Both the position numbers and the translations under genes were made by a program. The notes beneath the pieces are model-generated. The model ran no database searches and had not been told where the DNA came from. It saw nothing but the letters and a program-made list of their open reading frames with translations. 64,000 nt of DNA from an uncultured Bacilli bacterium (GTDB lineage Bacteria > Bacillota_I > Bacilli_A > RF39 > UBA660): assembly GCA_934086315.1 (NCBI GenBank), contig CAKOHZ010000002.1, positions 186,001 through 250,000 of the forward strand. The letters are read 5' to 3'. Each line of letters starts with the position of its first letter. The first letter of the stretch is position 1. Below are positions 9,396 to 18,763 of this stretch, piece by piece.

Positions 9396-9917
9396 ATGAA
9401 TAAGTTAGAACTAAGAGAAAAATATAAAATTATTAGAAAGAACATACAAAATAAAGAAGAACAAAACTCAATAATATTAAATAAAGTTATTACAAACAAA
9501 AAAATATTAAAATCATCTACTCTATTAATATATGTATCTTTTAATCATGAAGTTGATACTATAAATATCATAAAATATTTTCTAGGTAAAAAGAAAATCG
9601 CAGTACCAAAGATAGAGAATAATACTATGTCTTTCTATTATATAAATAGTTTAAATGATTTAAGAATAGGCCTTTATAATATATTAGAACCAACTACTAA
9701 TAAGAAAGTAATAGATTTTAATAACACTACTTGTATAGTACCAGGTATATGCTTTGATACTAACAATTATAGAATTGGCTATGGTAAAGGATACTATGAT
9801 AGATTTCTTTCAAATAAAAATATTTATACTATTGGTCTTTCTTATAAAGAAACTTTAATAAATAAAATACCAATAGATGAACATGATATCAAACTAAATG
9901 AAACAATTATTCCATAA
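9396..9917 (+). CDS. 5-formyltetrahydrofolate cyclo-ligase
   Basis: Converts 5-formyl-THF to 5,10-methenyl-THF with ATP, returning folate to the one-carbon pool; 173 residues, slightly short for the family. The N-terminus MNKLELREKYKIIRKNI has the typical basic start, and the conserved C-terminal glycine/tyrosine motif RIGYGKGYYDRFL (about residues 127-139) binds the nucleotide. It is one of few plus-strand genes here and is convergent with spoVS through a shared terminator. No Shine-Dalgarno is visible before the ATG, and the predicted transcript start is very close to it. Confidence 0.92.
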   Translation: MNKLELREKYKIIRKNIQNKEEQNSIILNKVITNKKILKSSTLLIYVSFNHEVDTINIIKYFLGKKKIAVPKIENNTMSFYYINSLNDLRIGLYNILEPTTNKKVIDFNNTTCIVPGICFDTNNYRIGYGKGYYDRFLSNKNIYTIGLSYKETLINKIPIDEHDIKLNETIIP

Positions 9918-9918
9918 A

Positions 9919-9946
9919 AAAAAAGCAACTTAGTTGCTTATTTATT
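9919..9946. terminator. Bidirectional terminator between the folate gene and spoVS
   Basis: AGCAAC-TTA-GTTGCT hairpin flanked by a run of A on the left and T-rich sequence on the right, so it can end transcription in both directions. The spoVS stop codon lies inside it. Confidence 0.75.
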
Positions 9947-10201
9947 TTGTACTAGAAGTTTAATAGCAGTTTTCTCTTTACCATCAATAATCACATCATA
10001 AAATGCTGGTGTACAAATCAAATTCATACCAAGTGGTGCAACAAAACCTCTAGCTATAGAAATTGCCTTAATAGCTTGATTTACTGCTCCTGCTCCTACA
10101 GTTTGTATTTCTACATCAGTACAACCTTCTCTAAATGAATTAGCTATACTACCCGCAACTTTTTGAGAAATACTTTTGCTTGAAACTTTTATTATATCCA
10201 T
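9938..10201 (-). CDS. spoVS: Stage V sporulation protein S family protein
   Basis: 87-residue Alba-like small protein. It aligns almost end to end with B. subtilis SpoVS: IIKVSSKSISQKVAG, VGAGAVNQAIKAISIARGF, GMNLICTPAFYDVIIDG. In B. subtilis SpoVS affects late sporulation; homologues in non-sporulating bacteria have other, poorly known roles (for example nucleic-acid binding). The start is ATG 10199-10201 behind GAGGTG; an in-frame GTG three codons earlier overlaps that site. Single-gene unit between two terminators. Whether this organism sporulates cannot be told from the window. Confidence 0.93.
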   Translation of the reverse strand: MDIIKVSSKSISQKVAGSIANSFREGCTDVEIQTVGAGAVNQAIKAISIARGFVAPLGMNLICTPAFYDVIIDGKEKTAIKLLVQNK

Positions 10202-10239
10202 TTCTTTCACCTCACTAATTTATATGTAGAAAAGTAAAA

Positions 10240-10268
10240 AAAAATACTAAAGATTTATTCTTTAGTAT
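10240..10268 (-). terminator. Terminator of the six-TM protein gene
   Basis: Minus strand: ATACTAAAGA and TCTTTAGTAT with a 5-nt loop, then eight or more T. The stop codon of the gene lies in the loop side of the hairpin. Confidence 0.85.
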
Positions 10269-10929
10269 CATTTTTTATTTTTTTCTTCTTAATTTCTTTC
10301 AAAACTACTTTTTTATTTTTACTTTTCTTTTCATTCTCAATACCAAATATAGAAGTTAATTTTTTATCTATTCTAGGATTTCTCATTAATACCATAAATA
10401 ATGGTTCTAATAGATTTACCAATCCAAAAGATACAAAATAATATCCCAATATTATATTAGCAGCACAATATTTTGCAAATAATGGCCCTACAATTAATAA
10501 ACCTAACATTATTACTAAAATTGTACTAACCATCTTAGGATAAAAATTAATATCCCTATTATTAATAAGTCTATAAACATGATAAGATTTATTTAATACA
10601 ACTGAAATAGTATAAAGTATTATAGCAGCACTCATAATAAATGCTTCATTTCCATAAAAACTATTTATTGAAATATATGTAGCGGTAGTTACATTAATGA
10701 GTCCAAAAAATAAGTATTCATAATCATCAACTCTTCTATTAGCAAAATATGCAATTATTGCAAAAAAGCCAAAAACATAAAACAACACAGGAGCATAATC
10801 AACTGGACTCAACAACTCTGCTTCACTAAATCCAATCAATACATAACCTATTATTGTATAAATAACATAAAGTATTATATCAATTGTTAAAAATGTTTTC
10901 TCTGATTCTTTAAATATCACCTTTTTCAT
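10255..10929 (-). CDS. Six-TM membrane protein of unknown function
   Basis: 224 residues; not recognised. It shows about six hydrophobic segments (roughly residues 14-35, 45-62, 72-90, 97-112, 130-150, 157-180) and a strongly basic C-terminal tail (KKVVLKEIKKKKIKN). Start chosen at ATG 10927-10929, since AGGTG lies 6 nt upstream and the longer GTG start overlaps it. It stands alone between a terminator and the AI-2E family gene. The basic tail probably faces the cytoplasm. Confidence 0.7.
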   Translation of the reverse strand: MKKVIFKESEKTFLTIDIILYVIYTIIGYVLIGFSEAELLSPVDYAPVLFYVFGFFAIIAYFANRRVDDYEYLFFGLINVTTATYISINSFYGNEAFIMSAAIILYTISVVLNKSYHVYRLINNRDINFYPKMVSTILVIMLGLLIVGPLFAKYCAANIILGYYFVSFGLVNLLEPLFMVLMRNPRIDKKLTSIFGIENEKKSKNKKVVLKEIKKKKIKNDTKE

Positions 10930-10985
10930 AACACACACCTACTTATTCTAAAAATATTTTATATCATTTATATAAGTATGTCAAT

Positions 10986-11016
10986 TAAAAAGAATAGATA
11001 TAAATCTATTCTTCAT
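10986..11016 (-). terminator. Terminator of the AI-2E family transporter gene
   Basis: Minus strand: AAGAATAGA, loop TTTA, TATCTATTCTT, then T run; the stop codon of the gene is within the left arm. Confidence 0.75.
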
Positions 11017-12178
11017 CATTTTCTTCTCTATCTCTATATCCAAAGAAATTATATTTTTCATCAAAGAATACATATATAATTTTAAGAAGAGCAACTACTG
11101 GCGTAGCTATTACCATTCCAAAAATACCAAACATATATTCAAAAATCATTAATGATAAAATAATTGTTATTGGACTTAAATTAAGTTTTTTACTCATTAC
11201 TAATGGTTGAAGTACATTTCCATCTATAGTTTGAACTATTGCTATAAATACAAGAGTTAAAATACCGATTAGAGGACTTTGAGTAAATCCAATTGCACCA
11301 GCCACAGCAGCTCCCATATAAGGACCAATATAAGGTATTAAGTTAGTAATAACACACACAATTGTTACAAGTACTGGAGCGTTTAAACCTATTATAGAAA
11401 AACCTATTAATGAAGTTACAAATAGTAACAATGATAACCATAAAGTACCACTAACAAATGAGAATAAAGAATCATCTAATTGTTCCATTAAATACTTAAC
11501 TTCTTTTCTAGATTTTTTAGGAAATAGATTAACAAAACCTTCACTAACTTTATTAAAATCAAATAATATATAGAAACCTAAAATTAAACTTAATGCTATT
11601 TTACCAATACTACTAGCTAAAGTAGATACTATATTCATAGCTATTTCAGGTATATTTGTTTGTACATCACGAGCAAACATTTCTATTTTAGCTAAGAATG
11701 ATGCTTTAATTCCATCTAAGTTTTCTAAACTTAAATTAGATAGTTTGATAAATATGTTATCAATCCATCCTTTAACATCTTCAACCATAGCTGGTACAGA
11801 AGATACCATTTCAGATATTTGAGTTCCAAGTGATGGAATAGTAAATGCAAATAAAGCATATAAAACACCTATCAATAATAAATATGCTATAACAACACTA
11901 AGTCCTCTCTTAATTCCTTTTTTAGTAAGTTTTTCAACTAACGGATTTAATAACCAAGCAATAAACCAACCAATAAATAATGGAGATATTATTGATAATA
12001 TTTTTCCAAAGAACGTAAGAATATGCCATTCTTTAAAAATTAATCCAAGAACATAAATTAAAACTATTACAAAAAGTATGTACATAATTTTAAGTATTTT
12101 GTTGCCAGTACCAACTAATTCATTAATTTTTTTAGTACTAACTTTTTTATCTTCGCTTTTTTTTAATTTTTCAATCAT
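11006..12178 (-). CDS. AI-2E family transporter (YtvI/PerM-like)
   Basis: 390-residue polytopic membrane protein of the AI-2E/PerM (UPF0118) family, whose members export diverse small molecules or ions; the substrate here is unknown. Seven to eight hydrophobic segments are visible, with the family pattern in the C-terminal half (ITNLIPYIGPYMGAA, then FGMVIATPVVALLK). A long amphipathic region between about 110 and 190 is normal for the family. GGAGTG lies before the ATG. It appears to be monocistronic. Confidence 0.85.
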   Translation of the reverse strand: MIEKLKKSEDKKVSTKKINELVGTGNKILKIMYILFVIVLIYVLGLIFKEWHILTFFGKILSIISPLFIGWFIAWLLNPLVEKLTKKGIKRGLSVVIAYLLLIGVLYALFAFTIPSLGTQISEMVSSVPAMVEDVKGWIDNIFIKLSNLSLENLDGIKASFLAKIEMFARDVQTNIPEIAMNIVSTLASSIGKIALSLILGFYILFDFNKVSEGFVNLFPKKSRKEVKYLMEQLDDSLFSFVSGTLWLSLLLFVTSLIGFSIIGLNAPVLVTIVCVITNLIPYIGPYMGAAVAGAIGFTQSPLIGILTLVFIAIVQTIDGNVLQPLVMSKKLNLSPITIILSLMIFEYMFGIFGMVIATPVVALLKIIYVFFDEKYNFFGYRDREENDEE

Positions 12179-12221
12179 ACTTTTTCACTCCTATCATCAT
12201 AATAATAACACAAAATTTATT

Positions 12222-12253
12222 AAAAAAATAGTTCAATTTTAGAACTATTTTTC
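12222..12253 (-). terminator. Terminator after the small ORF at 12245
   Basis: Minus strand: AAAATAGTTC, loop, GAACTATTTT, then T residues. It overlaps the TAG stop of the tiny ORF, which supports that ORF being a real transcript end. Confidence 0.8.
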
Positions 12254-12376
12254 TTCTGATAATGTTTTTGACATCTTTTGCATATAATTCATGATATCTT
12301 TTTCATACTTTTTATAAACAAGGCATGCACCAATACCCGAAGCAAAAGCAATCATATTTCCTAAAGTCTTAATAAT
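12245..12376 (-). CDS. Possible small membrane protein, no ATG at the expected start
   Basis: A short reading frame ends in TAG at 12245-12247 on the terminator hairpin. A strong Shine-Dalgarno (AAAGGAG, 12383-12389) stands where a start codon would be expected 6 nt downstream, but that codon is ATT (12374-12376), followed by a second ATT. From there it encodes 43 residues: a hydrophobic stretch (MIAFASGIGACLVYKKY) and a charged helix. The first in-frame ATG (12353-12355, 36 residues) has no usable Shine-Dalgarno. Start uncertain; family not recognised. Confidence 0.4.
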   Translation of the reverse strand: MIKTLGNMIAFASGIGACLVYKKYEKDIMNYMQKMSKTLSEEK

Positions 12377-12399
12377 ATCACGCTCCTTTGATATTATTA
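12370..12399 (-). repeat. Perfect 11-bp inverted repeat with Shine-Dalgarno in the loop
   Basis: TAATAATATCA (12370-12380) and its exact complement TGATATTATTA (12389-12399), separated by 8 nt. On the minus-strand RNA the loop carries the GGAGCG of the Shine-Dalgarno, and the 3' arm carries the putative ATT start. It could be an RNA hairpin that exposes or hides the ribosome site, or a DNA operator. Confidence 0.6.
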
Positions 12400-12417
12400 T
12401 TTATTATTTCTAAAATT

Positions 12418-14574
12418 TTATACGTATTTTAAATAAGTATTTCTATTAGCCCCATAATTAGTACTTACACTTTTATTTAATGAATCTATACTACCAAGAA
12501 TTATTAACGAACTCTTAGCACGAGTAACAGCTGTATATATTAGTTTATTATAAAACATTCTATTGAAACTACGAGCAAGTATTATTACAACATTAGCATA
12601 TTCACTTCCCTGACTTTTATGAATACTTACTGCATATGCAAGATTAAATTTATCAAATTCCCCACTCTTATATTCTACTATATTTCCAGAATAATCTATT
12701 TCTACAACCATCTTTTTATCAAGGTAATATATATCTCTTATATATCCAATATCACCATTATATACATTATTATCAACATCATTTACTAACTGTATAACTT
12801 TATCATTAATTCTAAAGTATTTATCTCCAATAACAAACTTCTCACTATTAGGATTAAATATACTAGCCATCATACTATTTAAACTATCTATTCCATTTAA
12901 CCCTTTATACATAGGTGCAAGTACTTGAAAGTTTTCACTATGAATACCCTTTTCTACTGCTTTATTAACTATCTCACTAAGATATTTCTTGATATCATCA
13001 TCACTACTTTCAATAAACTTAAAATCACTATAGTTAGTTGGAAACTTATCAAAATGTTTTCTATTCTTAATATCATTCGCAAGATATGTAATATAACTTC
13101 CCTCTTTAACTCTATAAATAGTATTTAAATATTTATTTTTAATAGTACTAATATGTAATAAATCATTAAGTAAGTCCCCAGGACCAATAGATGGTAATTG
13201 ATTAGCATCTCCTACTAGTATTAACTTAACATTAAGTTTAAGTCCTTTTAATAATGATGAAAATAAGAATATATCTATCATAGAACTTTCATCTACTATA
13301 ACAACCTTTTCAGGTGATTTATTATATTCATCAATTAAAAAAGATTCTGTTTCTTTATTCCATTTTAAATATTTATGTATTGTATATGCAGGAGCTCCTA
13401 CACTCTCAGCCATTCTCTTACTAGCCCTTCCAGTTGGTGCAAGTAAAGCAATATCTTCATGATTTAAATTAAGGATATCCTTTAAAATCATAACAATAGC
13501 TTTAATAATAGTTGTTTTACCAGTGCCAGGACCACCAGTAATAATAAAGAAATTATTTTCTATTGCACCCTTTATAGCATCTTTCTGATCATTATTAAAT
13601 GTTATATTATTTATCTTTTCATATTCGCTAATATAAGTATCTATTTTATTAGTTTTAATATTACTTTTTATATCATTAATCCTATTTATATCCATAAGAA
13701 TAGATTTTTCTGTATTATAAAAGTCACTAAGAGTTACATATTCATTAAATAAGACTATTTTAGCTTTTAATGCAAGACTTTCTATATATTTAAGATATTC
13801 TTCTGCACTAAATACACCTCTGAAACATCTTTTCATCTTGATAAATAATTCATCCTTTAAAATTAATGTATCACCATTCTCATAACAACTAGTATAAATA
13901 TTATGAAGTATTAATGCTTCAATTCTTCTTTTATCCATTTCATCATTATTTTTTAAGAACATTAAATCAAGTTTATCAAAATTAATATATTCAACTAAAT
14001 CATATATGTTTTCTTCTATAACACTATTTAATTTACTGCCATATACAGTTATTAAATCTATAGCTTCACGCACACTAAATCCAAGTCCATTCAATTTAAG
14101 TATCAAATCTTGATTATATTCATTCTCTACTATTTTATCATGCATTCTCTTAGCTTTAGTTATAGTCATACCACTAACAGTAGCTACATCTTGATAATTT
14201 TCTTTTATTGTCTTAATTGTATCAATTCCAAATCTTTCAACAATACGTTTAGCAGTTTTAACACCTATTCCTTTAAACATACCACTACTAAGATATAAAA
14301 CTAAACTATCTAAATCACTTGGAGCCTTAATTTCATAATTTAACACTTCATACTGACTACCATATTTAGGATGTTCTACAAGCCTTCCATATAATATATA
14401 ATCTACGTCCATATTTACTTCAGCAAAACTACCAGTAAAACCAATAACTTTATTAACATATTCTTCCATCGCATCATCATTAGTTTCACGCACTTTAAAA
14501 ATACCAACTTTATATGGTCCATTATTACTCTCATAAATAATCTTTCTAATATTTCCAAGTATGTATTTCTTCAT
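12418..14574 (-). CDS. recD2: RecD2-type SF1B DNA helicase
   Basis: 5'-3' DNA helicase of the RecD2 (YrrC) family, acting in DNA repair without RecBC. About 718 residues: an N-terminal OB-like part, a helix-hairpin-helix region (about 80-190: GIGVKTAKRIVERFG, then repeats), then the motor with Walker A GGPGTGKTT, motif II VDESSMID, and the C-terminal motif VSIHKSQGSEY and TAVTRAK. Start taken at ATG 14572-14574 (MKKYILGNI); the longer frame opens with a TTG and shows no better ribosome site. No clear Shine-Dalgarno precedes either start. The small ORF with the inverted repeat follows. Confidence 0.92.
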   Translation of the reverse strand: MKKYILGNIRKIIYESNNGPYKVGIFKVRETNDDAMEEYVNKVIGFTGSFAEVNMDVDYILYGRLVEHPKYGSQYEVLNYEIKAPSDLDSLVLYLSSGMFKGIGVKTAKRIVERFGIDTIKTIKENYQDVATVSGMTITKAKRMHDKIVENEYNQDLILKLNGLGFSVREAIDLITVYGSKLNSVIEENIYDLVEYINFDKLDLMFLKNNDEMDKRRIEALILHNIYTSCYENGDTLILKDELFIKMKRCFRGVFSAEEYLKYIESLALKAKIVLFNEYVTLSDFYNTEKSILMDINRINDIKSNIKTNKIDTYISEYEKINNITFNNDQKDAIKGAIENNFFIITGGPGTGKTTIIKAIVMILKDILNLNHEDIALLAPTGRASKRMAESVGAPAYTIHKYLKWNKETESFLIDEYNKSPEKVVIVDESSMIDIFLFSSLLKGLKLNVKLILVGDANQLPSIGPGDLLNDLLHISTIKNKYLNTIYRVKEGSYITYLANDIKNRKHFDKFPTNYSDFKFIESSDDDIKKYLSEIVNKAVEKGIHSENFQVLAPMYKGLNGIDSLNSMMASIFNPNSEKFVIGDKYFRINDKVIQLVNDVDNNVYNGDIGYIRDIYYLDKKMVVEIDYSGNIVEYKSGEFDKFNLAYAVSIHKSQGSEYANVVIILARSFNRMFYNKLIYTAVTRAKSSLIILGSIDSLNKSVSTNYGANRNTYLKYV

Positions 14575-14630
14575 ACAAACTATATTAACACAAATACCCA
14601 AAAAATGACATAATAAAAGAAAAAATATTT

Positions 14631-17138
14631 CTACTTTTTCTTTATAAATTTTAATAAATTTTTATGATAGTAAAGAACATATATAACTACTCCAATAAAA
14701 CTCATAATAAGTCCTAATTTTTTAAATGGAGCTATGTATTCTATAACTATATTATGTTTACCTTTAGATAATTTAAAACCAACGTAAGCAGTGTTTACTT
14801 TTTCATAATCTACTTTTTTACCATCTACTTTTATGTTAAAACCTTTATCATATGGAAGTGTTGTTACAAAGTAACCATCTCTCTCTGTTTCTACTGAAGC
14901 ATATATTTTATCACCTTTAGTTTTATCACTAATATTTACTTCAGTAACTTTATCTTTGACATCCTTTATATCATTATAATCCATATAATATATTTTAAGA
15001 TTATCTATTTTATAGTTTCCTTTAAAGAAACTAATTTCCATATTATTAGAAGTATCTCCACTAACAACATAATTAAATGTAGTATTACCATTATAATATT
15101 TCCATTCTCTACAAGTAAGTTTATTTAAGTTTCCATTTATAGTAATTCCTAAATCTCCAACTTTACAAGATTGAGGTGTTAATTCAAAACTAATAAATAT
15201 TATTTTATTACGAGCTTCATCTGGTATATCTACTAACATTCTACTATTATCTTTTTTTACATTAATATTATTACCATCAATTATTATATTTGAATTAGTA
15301 TATATAATATCACTTTGTCTTATAAATGTTTCTTTTATTTTAGTTTCAAAATTATTATTAGTATTTTCAGAAGTAACAACATTATTTAAAAGTACTTCAT
15401 TATTATATGGAAAACTTATCTTACTAAATTCTTTATCATTAAAGTTATTATAACTTACATACATAAATGGAAGTACATCTGTGTTTTCATATAAACTAGC
15501 ATTACCTATACTATCTATTTTTTTATATCCAGTTATATCTATATTATCTCCAATAAAATATTTATTATTTGAAAACATTAAATACATTAAATCTTTATTA
15601 GCACTTATAATTAATCTATTTCTAGATTGCATTGGCACTTCAAAAGTATTAAACATAAATATATTATATTCTGAATTACCTGTGGAAGAATATATGTAAT
15701 CAGAATATACATTTAAGTTACCATATATATTATTAACATTTTCTAGTTTTAGATTATATAAAGTTGTATGATTGTAACCTTCGGGTATCTTTTTAACTAA
15801 TGCTTCTTGATTCTTATTTTCACTATTATATATATCTTCTTTATTAACAAGAGTATCCTTACTATTAGCTCCCAAACTATATATTGTAAGTATCACTATA
15901 GTAAATATTTTAAGTAAATATTTTGATTCAACTTTTATAGATAAAATTATCACTAGTAAGGTAATTATAAAATCTAAATAAAATTGATCAACATAATTAC
16001 TCTCTCCAATATATATTATAAGTAAAACGATTACAGATACAATTAATAATTTCTTGATATTTATTTCCTTATCATATATTTTTTTAAACATTAGAGTTAT
16101 AACATAAACATATATAGGCATAAAAGGTATTAATACTTTAGCATCTATATACATCATACCATTTAATAAATAATTTATAATTGGAAATACTATTAAACTC
16201 ATTAAACAAATAAATAAAAATATATTTTCACGTTTCTTATCAAGTAATAATACTATTAGACCCATTAATGCAAATGATGTAAGACCTATTCCATAAGAAT
16301 GATACATTAGATATTTTATATTAATTTTAGGAATTAATAAATCTTTTAAACTTATACTTATTTCATTAGGTAATCTTCCATGTAATATGGCATAAAATGT
16401 TGGTACTAATAGAATGCTAGTTATGAGAATACCAATCATTATAGGTATTAAAAACTTAATACCATCTTTCATAAAACTTTTAAATGTGATTTTTTTATTT
16501 ATTATTATATATTTATAAACGCCATAAACTACTATAGACATTAATGCCGGTATACTATAATAATAACTCATAAGTATAATAAGTATACTTGATATACAAA
16601 GAAGTCTTCCATCATTCTTTTCAAAATACTTATCTACTCCAAATAAAGCAAGTATTAAAAATGGCATATAATTCATAAACATAATATGTCTATGTGAATG
16701 AAATAATAATGGTGTCGCAGTCATAAATACAATACTTCCAAGCAAACATATATCACTACTAAATTTATTATGTTTTAAGAAATAATAAAATAATATAACA
16801 CTACTATATACAAGAACAATACTACTTACTTGTATATAACTTTTCATACTAACAAATGGAAAGAAATATGACAAAACAATAACAGGATTAAAAAGTCCAT
16901 AATAACTATAATTATATATATTTTGTCCACTTCCTAAATTCAGAGCGAAATCTGGAAATATATTTAATGTTTTATAAAATAAACTTCTAAAGTATTCAGG
17001 TATTACTGAATGTTGAGTATTCCAATCTAAAATGCTTCCATATAATGTATTATTTCTTAATATAAAAACTATTATGCCTATAAATATAATAGTAATAACT
17101 AACAAATTAATTTTGTCCTTCTTATTAATTTTTTCCAT
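14631..17138 (-). CDS. YfhO family membrane protein
   Basis: 835-residue membrane protein of the YfhO family (GT-C-like fold; B. subtilis YfhO and relatives take part in glycosylation of cell-wall or lipoteichoic polymers). About a dozen hydrophobic segments fill residues 12-430, followed by an extracytoplasmic beta-rich domain (about 450-790) and a final TM (about 805-825). Family features: GSILDWNTQ near residue 35, and the C-terminal GYFVTTLPYDKGFNIKVDG plus GFKLSKGKHNIVIEY. The ATG lacks a strong Shine-Dalgarno. The acceptor and sugar are unknown. Confidence 0.85.
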   Translation of the reverse strand: MEKINKKDKINLLVITIIFIGIIVFILRNNTLYGSILDWNTQHSVIPEYFRSLFYKTLNIFPDFALNLGSGQNIYNYSYYGLFNPVIVLSYFFPFVSMKSYIQVSSIVLVYSSVILFYYFLKHNKFSSDICLLGSIVFMTATPLLFHSHRHIMFMNYMPFLILALFGVDKYFEKNDGRLLCISSILIILMSYYYSIPALMSIVVYGVYKYIIINKKITFKSFMKDGIKFLIPIMIGILITSILLVPTFYAILHGRLPNEISISLKDLLIPKINIKYLMYHSYGIGLTSFALMGLIVLLLDKKRENIFLFICLMSLIVFPIINYLLNGMMYIDAKVLIPFMPIYVYVITLMFKKIYDKEINIKKLLIVSVIVLLIIYIGESNYVDQFYLDFIITLLVIILSIKVESKYLLKIFTIVILTIYSLGANSKDTLVNKEDIYNSENKNQEALVKKIPEGYNHTTLYNLKLENVNNIYGNLNVYSDYIYSSTGNSEYNIFMFNTFEVPMQSRNRLIISANKDLMYLMFSNNKYFIGDNIDITGYKKIDSIGNASLYENTDVLPFMYVSYNNFNDKEFSKISFPYNNEVLLNNVVTSENTNNNFETKIKETFIRQSDIIYTNSNIIIDGNNINVKKDNSRMLVDIPDEARNKIIFISFELTPQSCKVGDLGITINGNLNKLTCREWKYYNGNTTFNYVVSGDTSNNMEISFFKGNYKIDNLKIYYMDYNDIKDVKDKVTEVNISDKTKGDKIYASVETERDGYFVTTLPYDKGFNIKVDGKKVDYEKVNTAYVGFKLSKGKHNIVIEYIAPFKKLGLIMSFIGVVIYVLYYHKNLLKFIKKK

Positions 17139-17188
17139 AACAAATCACAACAACATTTTACATAAATACATTAAAAAAGTCAATCAAA

Positions 17189-17214
17189 CTAAAAAGACTA
17201 TTTCTAGTCTTTAC
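17189..17214 (-). terminator. Terminator of the anchored-paralogue pair
   Basis: Minus strand: AAAGACTA, loop GAAA, TAGTCTTT, followed by T residues; directly after the stop of the gene at 17211. Confidence 0.75.
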
Positions 17215-17909
17215 TTAGCACCACCCACAGCAACATAGCTGTTTTTAGAAGTTTTAACTCTACCGTAACTTCCATTATTAAAGAAATATTTAAATTCAGC
17301 AGGTTCATCATCATAATTAGTAATTATGTATAATACCCCATTATTTACTCTAACAGATTCTATTTCTTGATTAGTAGCCCCATCTTCAAACCAAGTCCTA
17401 TAATACTCACTAACATTAGTTAGTTCTTTTATTTCATCATTTTTTATAGAGTATACTTTATCATATGTACCATCATTTATAACAAAATATTTATATTCAC
17501 TATCTTCACCTTTTAGTTCTACAAATTTATATTCTTTACAATTATCATTGAAATTCTTAACATCTTTTTCGTTTAAATGATCATAAGTATGTGTTTCATA
17601 TAATTCCTTATTATTTGCATTTAGTAATTTATACCTCAAAAAATTATTTTCATATGTAATTATATATTTATATCCTTTTAAAATACCAATATCAATATTA
17701 TTAGTACATATGATATTTTTTTCAAGAGGTAACACTTCTTCTTTATTATCATCTTTCTTAGTATTATCATCTTGTTTATTATCTTTTAATTCATTATTTT
17801 CTGTAACTTTATTAAATCTAGTATCATAAACAATATAACCACACAATCCAACTAAACATAATACTAATACTATAACTACTACAATTAATTTTTTGTTATT
17901 ACTTTCCAT
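17211..17909 (-). CDS. N-terminally anchored extracytoplasmic protein, unknown family
   Basis: 232 residues. One N-terminal membrane anchor (about 8-28, KLIVVVIVLVLCLVGLCGYI) is followed by an Asn/Asp/Lys-rich linker (about 35-60) and a compact domain of about 170 residues ending FKYFFNNGSYGRVKTSKNSY. The gene 13 bp upstream has the same plan and a related C-terminal ending (VIEYKYVFKDGSYSREKVS), so they are tandem paralogues. GAGGTG precedes the ATG. No function can be named; the domain contains two Cys (about 67 and 113) that could be paired outside the cell. Confidence 0.65.
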   Translation of the reverse strand: MESNNKKLIVVVIVLVLCLVGLCGYIVYDTRFNKVTENNELKDNKQDDNTKKDDNKEEVLPLEKNIICTNNIDIGILKGYKYIITYENNFLRYKLLNANNKELYETHTYDHLNEKDVKNFNDNCKEYKFVELKGEDSEYKYFVINDGTYDKVYSIKNDEIKELTNVSEYYRTWFEDGATNQEIESVRVNNGVLYIITNYDDEPAEFKYFFNNGSYGRVKTSKNSYVAVGGAK

Positions 17910-17921
17910 TTTTACACCTCA

Positions 17922-18659
17922 CTACATATCTGGATATAATTCTTTGTCATAAGTATAAGCATCAGTGCTTACTTTCTCTCTGCTATAACTTCCATCTTTA
18001 AATACATATTTATACTCAATTACCGAATTATCAACAAACATTATAGCATACAAATCACCATTTTGAATTCTTACATTACTAACAGTTTCTTTTGTATTTT
18101 TATTATAAAATTCATCAATAGTACCATTATAACCATATACATCATCTAAATCTAATATTTGAGTAAAAGTATTATTCTTAATATAATAAATTTTTTCTCC
18201 AAAACCTTCATATATATGCATTTTAAAATATACTTTATCTTTATCAATAGAATTTAATTTAGTCATAGTAAGATCTAAATCATTACATTTAACTTTCTTT
18301 CCAAAATAATTATTTTCAAGATCAAAAATATCACTATATTTAAAAGTATAAAGTATATCACCCTTTTCATCTGTTATTTTTAAAATATATTCTTCATATT
18401 TACTAACTACATAATATTTATATTTTTTACCATCAAAACTTGTTTCACATTGAAGAAGTTTATCTTTGTCTTCATCTTTTTCAGCATTAACTACTTCATC
18501 TTTTTTATCATTTTGATTATTATTTTCTTTATTATTATCTACTTGATTAGTAACATTACTCTTATCAAAAAATTTATAATATACAATGTAACCACTTAAA
18601 GATATAATACAAACAAGTAATACTCCTATTAAAATTTTTAACCCCTTACTTTCATTCAT
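17922..18659 (-). CDS. N-terminally anchored extracytoplasmic protein, paralogue of the next gene
   Basis: 245 residues from ATG 18657-18659 (MNESKGLKILIG), chosen because GAGGTG lies just upstream; the longer frame to 18713 has no ribosome site. Membrane anchor at about 7-27, a low-complexity linker rich in Asn/Asp/Lys, then a domain that parallels the downstream paralogue: Tyr/Lys-rich beta strands (KKYKYYVVSKYEEYILKI) and the ending KYVFKDGSYSREKVS. Divergently transcribed from the DUF1292 gene. Function unknown. Confidence 0.65.
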   Translation of the reverse strand: MNESKGLKILIGVLLVCIISLSGYIVYYKFFDKSNVTNQVDNNKENNNQNDKKDEVVNAEKDEDKDKLLQCETSFDGKKYKYYVVSKYEEYILKITDEKGDILYTFKYSDIFDLENNYFGKKVKCNDLDLTMTKLNSIDKDKVYFKMHIYEGFGEKIYYIKNNTFTQILDLDDVYGYNGTIDEFYNKNTKETVSNVRIQNGDLYAIMFVDNSVIEYKYVFKDGSYSREKVSTDAYTYDKELYPDM

Positions 18660-18763
18660 AAAACACACCTCTATTCTATGAAATATTTTATCAAATTCTA
18701 TTTTTAAATACAATATTCTTTATAAAATAAATCAGGTATGATAAAATTAATATGGTGAAGTAA

